Shown here: positions 10,401-19,722 of the stretch, in pieces
Position numbering within the stretch: the first letter of the stretch is position 1
How the letters are laid out: each line of letters starts with the position of its first letter
Source: Capitulum mitella
Lineage: Eukaryota; Arthropoda; Thecostraca; Pollicipedomorpha; Pollicipedidae
Length of the DNA: 64,000 bases
Direction: 5' to 3'
Assembly (NCBI GenBank): GCA_030062745.1
Contig: CP099842.1
Coordinates: 29,513,307 to 29,577,306, forward strand
Made by a program: the position numbers and the translations under genes
Notes under the pieces: model-generated
The model's database searches: none
The model's input: the letters and a program-made list of their open reading frames with translations, nothing else
Told to the model about the DNA's origin: nothing

Positions 10401-13399
10401 CCGCGGCCGCCGGCGCGGCGCCCGGCTGCGGCCGCCACTCGCCACCACCCGACTCTGGTGCCGATCTTGGTGGAGGGCACGGCCACACCCAGCGTGCGCC
10501 TGCCGCCCGAGACGAAGGTGACGCTGCGCCACAACGTCGGCTATCGGGTGCGGCAGCGCGTCGAGCCGCCGTCGCCGCCGCCGACGCCGGCGCCGACGTC
10601 GGTCGGCAGGTTCCCCGTCGAGTTCCTGTCGGCGCGACCGGCCAGCATCGTAGCCGACGCGACGCCGCAGCGCACGCGCGGCCGACTGGTGCTCTCGTCC
10701 ATCAACGTGCGGCCGACCGGGCTGGTGACCACGTTCGGCGGCACGCAGGTGGCCGCCGGCCGCACCACGGTGCACACCACCAGCGTGATCGGTACTTACA
10801 TCGACGGCCGCTACGCCCAGGTGCTGCAGTCGAGCAGCACCATCTTCTCGGCGGCGCGCGGCCGGCCGACGGCCGTGCGCGGCCCGGCGGCCAGCGCGCT
10901 GCCGCCGCAGCCGACGCCGGCGCGCGAGCCCGAGGTCCTGCCGCTGGAGCGGCTCTTCAGCTCGCTGGACGGCGCCGAATCGGACCTGGGCGAGCTGGTG
11001 GCGGCCGAGTCGCGGCCGTCGCGCGAGGTCGTGTCGCCGCCGCGGCCTGAGCGCTTCACGCTGAGCGCCCCCGCGCCGGCCCAGCTCCCGGCTGGCGGTG
11101 CGGCGCCGCCCGGCCAGCACCGCCGCCACGCGACGGCCGACCACGGCGGCGCCCACGCGCAGGAGGGCTACGGCGACCACCAAGCGCAGGAGGACCTCCT
11201 CCGCTCCCACGCGCAGGAGAACCACCACGGCTGCTCCGCGCAAGGCGACCACGACGCTGCCGGCGCGACGCTCCTACTCCAGCGGCCGGCGGTCCAGCGT
11301 GAGTTGCGCTCCGGACGACGCTCCGATTACGCTCAGAGTTATTCTCGTCACACGCTGTCATGCGGAAGGCGAAACTATTGATTATTCTCATGCGTCAGTG
11401 TTGAACGGTGTTTCTTCTTTTAATGTTTGGAAAGGTTATTGTCATTCCTTTCGGGTACATGCTGCACGCTACATTCATTAACGAATATTAATTAAACACG
11501 GCTCACTTACAAGAATGCTACTTATTTTGAAGAGTGACAAGGCGACTTTTCCTGATGCGATATAATCCACGGAAACATCTCCGCTGGCGACTTACGCGGC
11601 CTAACTTGGTATCCGTTGCAGCGCCGTCCGACAACCTCCAACCTGAAGCAGAAGGAGCTGCTGAAGCGCCGTCAGAAGCTCGTCGAGGAGGCTCGGAAGA
11701 AGCCGCGGCTGGCCGAGCCGCAGCCGCAGCCCCAGCCCCTGGCGCAGCACGCATTTCGGCCGCTGAGCAGACCCCAACTCCTGCGCACCCGCCAGCAGAG
11801 CCGGCAGCCGGAGCCCCAGTACCAGGGCACTCGGTCCCCGTACCAGGACGCCAGGCCCCAGTACCAGGACACCAGGCCCGAGTACCAGGATACCAGGTCC
11901 CAGTACCAGGACACCAGGCCAGAGTACCAGGATACCAGGTCCCAGAGTACCAGGATACCAGGTCCCAGTACCAGGATACTAGGGCCCAGTACCAGGCCTC
12001 TCGGCCCCAGCCCCAAGACTCGCCGCGGCAGCCGCAGGTTGTCCGTCCCCAGTACCCGGAGCCGCCGCGGCCGTCGCCCCAACCGGAGCGGCGCCCCCAA
12101 CCGCAGAAGCCAACCCAGCCCCAGTACGAGGACGAGGCGCTGCTCGCCGGCGACGACTACTACTACGACTACTACGAGGAGGAGCCGGCGGCCGAGGTGG
12201 CCCCGACGGCCGTGGCGCAGCATCGCGACGGCAGCGAAACGCACGTGCTGGGCGTGAGCACGCGCCGACCCGAGGGCGCCACCGACTTCTACCACGAGCT
12301 GACCACGGTCAAGACGCTGCGCCACATCACGCTCGGCCGCTACACCAACAGCCAGTGGGTGACGCACACCAGCACGCGCACGGTGTCCGTCGCGCCGACG
12401 GAGGCGCCGCCGGCGGCGACCGTGGCGCCCTCGCCGACGCCGGCGGTGGCCCCGAGCCGGACGGAGCCGCCGGCTGCCGCCACGGCGGCGTCGGCCGCGG
12501 CCGGACCGGCGCCGCCGGCCGTGCTGCTGCCGGCCGTGCAGCTGGACCCGAGCTCACCCAGCCTGCCGCTGCACACGATGACCGAGACGTTCAGCACGTC
12601 GCAGCTGGTGCTGCGGTCGTCGGTGATCCCGCTAGTGATCGGCGCCAACACGCGCGCCTTCACCATCACGCAGACGTACCACGTGACGCGCGTCGTGACG
12701 GCGCTCAAGACGATGCCGCCGATGGAGATGTTCGAGCGGCCGCCGCCGCCCGGCCTGCTCGGCTCCAACTCGACGCTGGTCGGCGCGTCGTCCGAGAACC
12801 AGGTGGACGAGGGCGGCGTGCCGCTGCTGCGCTTGCCGCCGCCGGACAGTCTGGCGCAGGTCGGCGGCTCCTTCGACCCGGACGCGCTCGAGCAGCGCAC
12901 ACACCCGGAGCTGTTCGCGCTGCAGGAGCTCGGCAGCCAGGCGCCGACGACCGCGCCGCCGGCCGCCGCCACGCCTGCCCTCCCGTCTCCCGCCGCCCAG
13001 CCGGCACAGCTGCCACAGACGGAGCAGCTGGGACAGCTGGCGCAGCTGGCGCAGCTGGGGCAGCTGGCTCAGCTGGCCCAGCTCGGGCAGCTCGGGCAGC
13101 TGACGCCGCAGCAGCTGCTCTACATGCAGCTGCTGAGCCCGTACCTGGCTGGCCTGAGTCCGCAGGCGGGCGTCGGCGTCGGCGCGGTCGGCGCGGTCGG
13201 CGGACCGCGCACCGTCATCACCTCGTCGCCGGTGCTCGTTAGCACCACGGTGACGAGCACCCGCCGGCGCGGCGTGATAGTGACGTTCCGCGCCACGCCG
13301 TCCACCGCCTATATCACCAGCACCACCGTGGTGCCGACCGTGCTCACCACGTACACCACCACTACCATGACGCTGCCGGCGCAGCCGCTGTTCGGCTAG
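7366..13399 (+). CDS. Secreted Thr/Pro/Ala-rich protein, four 3' exons; DUF4758-like
   Basis: Gene-level entry, exons 7366-7440, 9593-9766, 10099-11298 and 11622-13399. Introns have phases 1, 1 and 0, and every acceptor/donor pair agrees, so the exons belong together. About 1,070 residues are visible; the N-terminus and any signal peptide lie upstream. The protein is low-complexity (Pro, Ala, Thr, Gln) with islands of conserved-looking sequence: QPKVIGQLNTLIVGPDHFEP, KTIYGFLDFITTIGNTV, a segment around TTVHTTSVIGTYIDGRYAQ, and repeated Thr-rich beta-like stretches to the C-terminus. These remind me of the arthropod DUF4758 group, whose function is unknown; this is recall, not a search. No transmembrane helix is evident, and an extracellular mucin- or matrix-like role is inference. 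Two internal frame changes (near 11070 and 11945) are needed, so the gene may be a pseudogene or carry sequence errors. Confidence 0.75.
7441..9592 (+). other. Intron, 2152 bp
   Basis: Starts GTGAGA and ends CGTGTTTCAG. It contains only short open frames on both strands and no recognisable element. Composition is much AT-richer than the flanking exons. Confidence 0.65.
9593..9766 (+). CDS. Internal exon with conserved-looking hydrophobic core
   Basis: Acceptor ATCACGTGTTTCAG ends at 9592 and donor GTGAGC begins at 9767. Length is 174 nt (2 + 57 codons + 1). It encodes PKVGETRLSVSSEPPRL and, after a short linker, KTIYGFLDFITTIGNTVMVF, ending NSKTR. The entering phase matches exon 7366-7440 and the leaving G joins TC of the next exon to make Val. 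Confidence 0.85.
9767..10098 (+). other. Intron, 332 bp
   Basis: GTGAGC to TATGTGTTCCAG. AT-rich, with no feature seen inside. Confidence 0.8.
10099..11298 (+). CDS. Large exon with one internal frame change
   Basis: Acceptor TGTGTTCCAG, donor GTGAGT at 11299. The first ~320 codons read in one frame: VSKRKSVKLTRLTT, an Ala/Pro/Arg-rich basic stretch, RLPPETKVTLRHNVGYRV, then TGLVTTF and GTYIDGRYAQVLQSSSTIF. The last ~70 codons read in the +1 frame as a Thr/Arg-rich, mucin-like tract (RRPTTAAPTRR, RRRTTTAAPRKATTTLPARR). The exon length (1200 nt) is one base too long for uniform phase, and only the second frame leaves in phase 0, as the next exon requires. A five-C run at 11068-11072 is a natural place for one extra base. 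Opposite-strand open frames of up to 349 codons are shadows of the GC-rich coding strand. Confidence 0.8.
11299..11621 (+). other. Intron, 323 bp
   Basis: GTGAGT to ATCCGTTGCAG. AT-rich. The 463- and 621-codon open frames that flank it run into the intron only by chance. Confidence 0.85.
11622..13399 (+). CDS. Terminal coding exon with Gln/Tyr repeats and stop
   Basis: Starts in phase 0 as RRPTTSNLKQKELLKRRQKL, a charged likely helical segment, then Pro/Gln-rich sequence and a seven-residue repeat (x-x-Y-Q-D-T-R; roughly 11819-12004). Within the repeat, near 11945, two extra bases shift the frame; the exon length (1778 nt) is two more than a multiple of three, as this predicts. Afterwards come an acidic Tyr cluster DDYYYDYYEEE (12152-12184), Thr-rich modules, a Gln-Leu triad repeat (QLG/QLA, about 13024-13110) and a Thr-rich C-terminus ending in PLFG and TAG. 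Tyrosine sulfation of the acidic cluster is possible but unproven. Confidence 0.85.
11819..12004 (+). repeat. Coding 21-bp repeat (YQDTR)
   Basis: About eight diverged copies of a 21-bp unit containing TACCAGGACACCAGG, encoding x-x-Y-Q-D-T-R. One copy junction has CCCAGAGTACC instead of CCCAGTACC, a 2-bp insertion that changes frame. Confidence 0.85.
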
Positions 13400-14140
13400 G
13401 CGGCCGATCGGCCCTCGTCCGGCGGGCGGAGCGGGGACAGCTGTGCAGCTCGGGGCCGCCGGAGGTGCGCCGGAGCTTCAGAGGGCGCTCGGGAGTGCGG
13501 AGGCGAACGCAGCAGTGCACCGGCGGTGACCTTGGGCGCTCTAGGATGCGCTCACCGCGACCCCTACCGCTGGCGTGGACCCAGGTCGGGGCGGCGAGCA
13601 TGGTTGTCAATGCGACTTCAGTCTTATGGGTCCGCAGCAGGGACGACCATGGCAGAGAACCGAAGCGACAGTCGAAGCCAATGTGTTTGCGTTTGTCATT
13701 CGAACGCATCTCGCCGTTACGCACGGACACAGACAACGGTGAAAGGTGCGGCGCGCGGACGACAGCGCCGAAGGGAGTTTAAAGTTCAATCATGACATGC
13801 CAGACCTAGATTTAACTAACCACACCACGTGGGCGGTGTCGGCATCAGTAGTTATTGTGTCGCCGACGGCCTGGCGTTTGCGCAAGAGTAAAGCCTGCCG
13901 TCTGCCTCGTATTGGTCGCCTGACAGGACGACTTAGTACTGTGAGGATTAAAGTGAGTTGGTTCTGTTGGTAGACTTACGTGAATTCCTTTGCTATCTTG
14001 GTCATGGCAATGTAAAGACATAGTGGGTCTTATTGTGTGATGTGATGATTGCTTCATTTCGAGGCATTTTTGCTTGTATGTCTTGTGATAAGTCAGTGAT
14101 GTAGTGGTGAATAAACATGAATAAAGTTCATCATAGGCAA
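13400..14140 (+). other. Probable 3' untranslated region
   Basis: Sequence between the TAG stop and the paired AATAAA signals. It is GC-rich for the first 150 bp and then falls to genomic background. Short open frames inside it have no coding character. Confidence 0.5.
14110..14125 (+). terminator. Two polyadenylation signals
   Basis: AATAAA at 14110-14115 and again at 14120-14125, about 710 bp after the stop codon of the upstream gene on the same strand. Confidence 0.55.
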
Positions 14141-16002
14141 TGTCAATGATATTCGTCATGTTTCGAACGTAACGAATTACCCGCACTGTTGACATGTGTC
14201 ACACATTATTTGAAGACAGACAGTCCCTGATTTCATTTTGGGGAATTGAAACTACTCCCATGTTGGCCTTCCTCCATAGTTAACTCTATAGCAAAATTTA
14301 AGATAATAATCGAGTTTTGAAACTGAAAACGTTGTGAACGCATAGACCGCAATGTTTTCATTTGAGATCAGCACCTACTATCGCTTCATGGTTCGCTTCC
14401 CCGTCACATTGATTTCCGAGTAGAAAACTCCGGGAAACGTGGCGAAGAGACGTGTTAAGGCGAGTAACCCGCTCTGATCGCATTAAGTCAAAGCTGCAGA
14501 GCAAGACCATCTGCAGAATATCAGTAAGTATGCTGTGGACGCGTAACATGTCCATGCCGGTCGAGGTCCATTCTGCCACGATACATACAAGCATACCTTT
14601 GTTCTGCAGAGTGTTGTACTCAGTGCACAGGGACGTTATAGAGAGAGGCATGTGTGTCATGCAATTGGTTGACGTGTTTGTTTCCGTGCCCTGAAGTATT
14701 TCTCCCTGTTCGTCGCATGGTCCACAACGAGACGACGCAGTGGGATGTTACGACGCTGAGTAAGCATGATGATCGGGTTTTATACAGCGCTTCGGCTACT
14801 GCGGCCATTTCGCCCATCAGTAAGCATGGCGTATACTTCCAACGTTACTGATGAGAAGGGATTGTCGTATCTTGCTGATTATGCGGCTTAGTTATATCTG
14901 GCGCAGTTTAAACCTGCGATGGGAAGGCTATTTCTTATTTTACGTTAGTTGGGGAAACTTGCATTCGCCTTTGCATTCTGAACAAGAACAACATTCGCAC
15001 AAGGTTAGGATTATGGTTGACTTAAAGCGTTTGGTCTGTCTTTTGCAGAACATGCTGACCGGCACTAGGCGACGAGGGAAATTCAACCCACGCAGACACT
15101 AACAGCGTGATCCGACTGAGGAGCCCAGCCCCGAAACATTCCGATGTCTGCTCAGCTGCGCGCACTACGATCCAGTTCGCGAGGCTTCTTCAGTGGCGGC
15201 GACGTTTCACACTTAGATGCCGCAACAGAATCGTTAACGTTCGCCGTTGTCTATAGAAATCAGGTTCGGCACTGAACTGACGGTGTCAAGACTCATCAGT
15301 CCACCATTTTTGGTTCGCTGTCTCATCTCTTCTCGGTTAGAGCGAGTGATGGTTGTGGGTCGCTACGTGCTCTGAATGAGAGTGGTACAATCAAGAGCTG
15401 GTTGGTGTTTCATTGCGAAACGATCCCTGCTTTGTCCCACTCTATATTCAGCCTTTGTCAGTCAGGAAATGTCAGCAGCCACTCTATGGCCCGGCACACG
15501 GCAGCAGCATCCACGTTCGCGGAAGATGCCTTATGGTGCGTGCCAAATGAAAGTTAATTACAAAATCGTTGCGACTGGCGTAATGGTAAGTAAAAAAGGC
15601 GGAACATGCATTTTATTGCCTGAAAGTTAATTACCTGCACATATTTCTCAAGGTACAGGAAAACTGAATTAATCTGCCTCTCTGTAGTCATTTATATCTC
15701 ATTATTAGGAAGTTCAAATCAAGTAATCTTTTATTCCTGTTTTGCCTCCAGATGATAGCAATTGTACGTCAGCACTTGTCAATATTATTTAGTGGATTCG
15801 GTTCGTGGGCCTCAGACTACGCATTTCTTCACAACTTGTCCAAATACACTGCAACAAAGGTCCGATTTCTGAATGCATGTATTTTACGTACGCGCACGTG
15901 ACACAGCGCATATCGTCTTCGGTAGGAAAGTTTCATAGGCAAACGACAAATTCACCAGTTCCGATGAACGCACCTCTTTCAAGACTTCATTCACTCATAT
16001 AA
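14141..16002. other. Intergenic stretch between convergent genes
   Basis: AT-richer unique sequence. I see no exon, repeat array or structured element; short open frames only. Confidence 0.5.
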
Positions 16003-16008
16003 TTTATT
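16003..16008 (-). terminator. Polyadenylation signal of the tetraspanin-like gene
   Basis: TTTATT on the + strand reads AATAAA on the minus strand, about 385 bp past the minus-strand stop codon at 16392. Confidence 0.5.
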
Positions 16009-16391
16009 AGTTCCACGCAGGTGGTCATGTCTGTATTATTGTAGCCAACAGCCGCTTTGGTTTGGTGTTCTTGTCTGCAAACGACTGCATAGCAGGATGG
16101 GTAACAACAGTTCGTGGGGACAGGCGACAAAGACCTACGTCCACTGATAACTTCATGCTTCGTGAACCTTTTGCAGATTGGTGGGAGGCAGCTCTCAGCA
16201 GCATCAGCTCCTTTGCGTGCTGACATAAGTCGAGGGCTCGCTGATTATCAGTCAGAGGCGGTGGCAGTCAGTGTCTCCAACTGGTGATGTCATACCTCTG
16301 CGAAGTGCGGCCCAGCGGTGACGGCTGTCCCCTGGCTGATGACGTCACGTCGGCGGCCTGTGGCTGGGCTGGAGCCGGTGGTGCAATGACG

Positions 16392-16578
16392 TCACACCCC
16401 GGTGGCCTCCTGCGGCTCGGCTGGAGGCGGTGGCTGCCGGGCAGTTCGGCGCTGCTCGTCCCGAATCATGTTCCACGCCGCGCAGATGGTCGCCAGCTGG
16501 ATCAGGCAGGCAATGAAGGCGCAGACCAGCGGCGTCAGCATCAGATCCAGCACTACTTCGGCCTCGGTCCAGCTCCGT
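16392..16578 (-). CDS. Last exon: TM4 and cytoplasmic tail
   Basis: Acceptor TGTCTGTCCCCAG on the minus strand precedes 16578. The exon supplies one base finishing a Glu codon, then RSWTEAEVVLDLML, a hydrophobic helix rich in Cys (TPLVCAFIACLIQLATIC), the basic stop-transfer AAWNMIRDEQRR and a Pro-rich tail ending EATGV. Confidence 0.85.
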
Positions 16579-19500
16579 CTGGGGACAGACAAACCAGCGA
16601 CGTCAACAGCAGCTCCAGCTTATTTCAGTCCGGCTCCCTCGCAGAGCATGCCAGCAGCATCAGCACTAATTCTTGCACCAAATCAGCACGGTCCGGCCCG
16701 GCTTCCCAATCGTCGCCAAAAATGCCGCTGTCCGCCACGTCCAGTTCTCGCTGCACTAATTTTGCGCGGGCGCCAGGCGGCCACTCACCTCGTATTACTC
16801 TCCAGCATAGAACCGTGCCGCCGTGGTATGGCTCCAGAGTCTCAGCTGCTGCGCGATAGACTCATCCATTCGGTATCTCTCCTCAAGCTGGGAACTGTGA
16901 GACAGGATGCAAGTTTGCGGTACGAGCGCCACCCACCTCCAGGTTGTCCTCCAGCTGGGAGAAGCAGGGTGCGTGGTGTTCCTCCGCGCCGTGCAGCAGG
17001 CACTCGGTGGCCGCCGCGGACCAGTGGCCGACGACTTGCTCCGGCAGGTCGTCCTCTTGGCCGTCGCTCTGCCGCCGCCGACGGCCGGCCGGCCCCCCGG
17101 CGGAGGCGGCTGCCGGCCGGCTGACGGGCAGCGGGGAGGCAGAGCCGCCCTCTGCCGGGAGGAGCTCAGGAGGGGCGGAGGTGGCGCCGTGGGCTCCCGC
17201 TCCTGCCCGAGATAGGTTGTCCGGGTTTGTGGTGGAGTCGTGACGAACGGTAGAGTGTGTGCCCGCCGAAGGAGACGACACTGACGTCGACGCCGATGTC
17301 TCCTTCCCACCTGCTCGTCTGGCGTCGACCTTGACCGCCACCGTCGACGTCGGAAAGCTCGCCGACATCACTGGGATCTCGGCGGCGCCGGACGACGCCG
17401 CCCCGTCCCCGCCCCCGCCGCCTGCCTGGCGGCCGGAGGGCAGGGCGTCGGGCGGCGGCGATGGCAGCTGGCCGGGCCCCGTCAGCACTCCGTCTGGGCC
17501 CGGAACTAGGCCGCCGGGGCTGGGAAACACGGGCCCGACCAGCTGCTGGTCGAGCAGCGCCTCCGCCCGCACGGTCACGTGGTCCAGCTGAGCCTTGTTG
17601 TAGACCAGCAGGCCGACGGCGGCCAGCTCTATCACGGCCGTCACCACCGTCACCACGATGTACTGGCAGGCAGACAGGCAGACACGGCCAGTTCACGAGC
17701 CGCAGAAACATGGCAGAGGGGAGCTGGGATATCACGCCCAGACTATGTCATTGGGAATAAACTGAATAGATATACCTGGATGGGTGCGTAAGATAAGTGT
17801 CAAAAATGGCTTCTTAAATGGGGTGGCGCCGCTTGATAACAAAGCGATATCTTTGAAGTGATTTTAACAAATAACTGATCCCATGGTATGTATAGATCGC
17901 AAGGTACAATATAGATTTTGGCAGCGCAGCCAGCCTTTACGGAGCCAGCGTCATATATAGAGCAAGAAGTATATTCAAAACAGTTTCACTGGTCCCAGTG
18001 ATCTCACCAGAGCATAGCGGTCAGTCTCCCTGGAGCTAGCAATCCCGCCAAGAGCCTGCGCTCCCCCGATGGAGTCCACAGTTCTCACCAGGGCGAGCGG
18101 CTCGCTGCGGCCAGTCAGAGCCCCGGCGAACCCGCTGGTGGCGGCCAGCGCGGCCAGCACGCCCGTGGCCAGCGTGCCCTGGCCGCCGCGGGTCATCTGC
18201 GTCATCAGGTCGGAGTCGCAGGGCGGCGTGCTGTTCCCGGAGACGGCGGCCAGCGCCGGCGGCAGCCGGGCCGGCGGGATGTCGCACCGCCAGGCCGTGA
18301 TCAGCTGACTGAAACACCACACATCGGCTCACTGAAACATCTCGCATCGGCTCACTGAAAAATCTCACATTGGCTCACTGAAACGGTGGTGGTGAAATGT
18401 CATCCAGTGGCGAAGAGAAGGTATGTTCGCACAGGAAATTTACACTCCCCTCCCCGCCCCCAAGTGATACACGACTTTAAATATAATTCTTCTTCTGGAT
18501 CGGAACTAAAAAAAAAGGTAGCCCGTCCAAGGTCGGCGATGCCGAGGGGATTGGTGTCCGGATCTCCCCCCCCCCAATATTCATGGATTTTCACTAGGCC
18601 CACTTCATTAGGCCCATGGCCAATGACTGGAATAAAGTGGTGTGACATCCTATTTGAAACTCCCCCTCAAAAAAGCAAAAAAAAATTAGTCATGAGCCCG
18701 TCAGTGCTCATGCCAGTGTATTTTTATCACAGCGAGATTAACTACAGTTTCCAGATGACTCACCGGAGCAGAGTTCGTTTTGAATCGGACTTAAGCACAA
18801 TATCACTTAGGAAGATGGCGCGCCTGGTCTCGGTTTTGCCGTACTCGGACTGCATAGCTGATCCGCCTCCAATTACGACGAAACCGAGAATCTGCAATGT
18901 GCACACGCAGACTGCTGAGCGAACTACTTTAGGTACTGTCCAATACAAATACAGGCATGCGATCTGCCGTAGTACGCTTATCAAAGACATACCATAACTC
19001 TGGACATCGTAACGGCATTTCACGTGTTTACACAACTAAATGTAATGGCTTCATACAGCACATGCGATTACATTTGCATCTTATGACATGTGCGCAACAC
19101 TCCTTAGGGCACACAAGGCGACGGCCCTCCCCTTCTGATTTTGAAAAAAAAATCCGCATAAGCCCAATGATGTTACATTGAAAGAAATTGCACCAAAATG
19201 GCTCTGACCATATTGTTTCAATGTGGTGATCGCATCAACAAAACAGCCCCTCAAACTTATGATTCTAAGGTAAAACTCATTTACGTCGCATCCTGCTTGA
19301 CCTTTTCATGACTATTCGTATTTTCCCAGGTTCTAACGTGTCCCAAACATAAAGCGTTCCAGTCATCTATTCTTCATCTCAACTTTTTATAAAGCGCGTA
19401 GGAATATCCTTTTTAAGAGGGTCGTCAATGATATGGTTATAGCGATTCCGAGGACATGCAACGAATGAACAAGGTCAGCTTACCCGTGATTTCTCATCCT

Positions 19501-19722
19501 CATTAAAAAAAAAACATTGATATTGCTGGACTTGAGCAGTGAACACATTACGGCACGGCACACAGTTGCACGTTGCAAATGGTCAACACAAGGCTGATAT
19601 GTACTGAACCGGTTAACACTTTCCCTTTGCGGCGGCCGACCTGACGTGTCTGCTCACCATGATCAGCGTCAGCGCGAACAGCATGAAGATCCGGTGCCAG
19701 GACCACGGGTGGACCTTGACCT
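16392..19722 (-). CDS. Divergent tetraspanin-like four-pass membrane protein
   Basis: Gene-level entry: six exons (19722-19658, 18891-18764, 18308-18089, 17662-16937, 16887-16799, 16578-16392), all five introns GT-AG and phase-consistent, giving 470 residues to a TGA stop. Predicted helices: TM1 about residues 10-31, TM2 108-128, TM3 138-158 (with a buried Glu in AVIELAAVGLLVY, typical of tetraspanin TM3), TM4 421-443. The first loop has two Cys (72, 94) and an NST glycosylation sequon (89), so it is probably extracellular. The second loop is about 260 residues, against roughly 100 in ordinary tetraspanins; it has a Ser/Pro/Gly-rich insertion, an RRRR motif (331-334) and only two Cys (358, 370), and lacks the family CCG motif. 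The cytoplasmic tail is Pro-rich. The initiator Met is upstream of the visible exons. Tetraspanin is assigned from topology and TM3; a different four-pass family remains possible. Confidence 0.75.
16799..16887 (-). CDS. Short exon with two competing donors
   Basis: Enters at CAG|CTTGAG and encodes LEERYRMDESIAQQLRLWSH then TTAARFYAG plus two bases. The donor that keeps the gene open is GTAATA (16798-16793). Ten bases further on is a better-looking GTGAGT, but reading to it crosses an in-frame TAA immediately after YAGE. The nearer AG (CACAG) seven bases upstream of the acceptor would put a stop codon in frame, so it is not used for the full product. Confidence 0.75.
16888..16936 (-). other. 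Very short intron, 49 bp
   Basis: GTGGGT to TTCCCAG on the minus strand. Reading through it meets a stop within 12 codons, so it must be removed for the full product. It is near the lower size limit for arthropod introns. Confidence 0.7.
16937..17662 (-). CDS. Large exon: TM3 and most of the long second loop
   Basis: Acceptor CTGCCTGCCAG, then YIVVTVVTAVIELAAVGLLV (TM3), a coiled QLDHVTVRAEALLDQ segment, about 170 residues of Gly/Ser/Pro/Thr-rich low complexity, RRRRQSDGQEDD, then the only two loop Cys in ECLLHGAEEHHAPC. Donor GTGGGT follows a Glu codon, phase 0. Length 726 nt, exactly 242 codons. Confidence 0.85.
18089..18308 (-). CDS. Exon: first extracellular loop and TM2
   Basis: Acceptor GTGTTTCAG, donor GTGAGA. 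One base completes an Arg codon from the previous exon, then 73 codons: QLITAWRCDIPPARL, a GNST sequon, PPCDSDLMTQMT, and the helix GTLATGVLAALAATSGFAGA. Leaves in phase 0. Confidence 0.85.
18304..18386. repeat. 23-bp tandem repeat across a splice acceptor
   Basis: Units begin at 18304, 18327, 18350 and (partial) 18373, core GCTCACTGAAAC. On the minus strand each unit carries TTTCAG; the unit nearest exon 18308-18089 provides its acceptor, and each of the other copies carries TTTCAG followed by GTGAGC overlap (CAGTGAGC). Confidence 0.85.
18764..18891 (-). CDS. Exon: end of TM1 and start of first loop
   Basis: Acceptor GCACATTGCAG, donor GTGAGT. Encodes ILGFVVIGGGSAMQSEYGKT, then ETRRAIFLSDIVLKSDSKRT and LL plus two bases. 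It continues the hydrophobic helix begun in the upstream exon (FMLFALTLIM), and the leaving phase matches exon 18308-18089. Confidence 0.8.
19658..19722 (-). CDS. Most upstream visible exon: start of TM1
   Basis: Encodes VKVHPWSWHRIFMLFALTLI followed by Met at the donor GTGAGC (19657-19652). The 3' end is firm. The 5' end is uncertain: AG acceptors occur at GTCGCAG (exon from 19722) and GAACAG (exon from 19750), and the frame stays open upstream to a TGA at 19846 without any ATG, so the start codon must lie in an earlier exon not identified here. Confidence 0.6.

Noticed and set aside
10203-11252. 349-codon minus-strand open frame
   Set aside because: Shadow of the GC-rich + strand exon, which is fixed by phased splice sites.
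18386-18997. 203-codon + strand open frame
   Set aside because: Runs antisense across a phased exon of the minus-strand gene; includes homopolymer runs.
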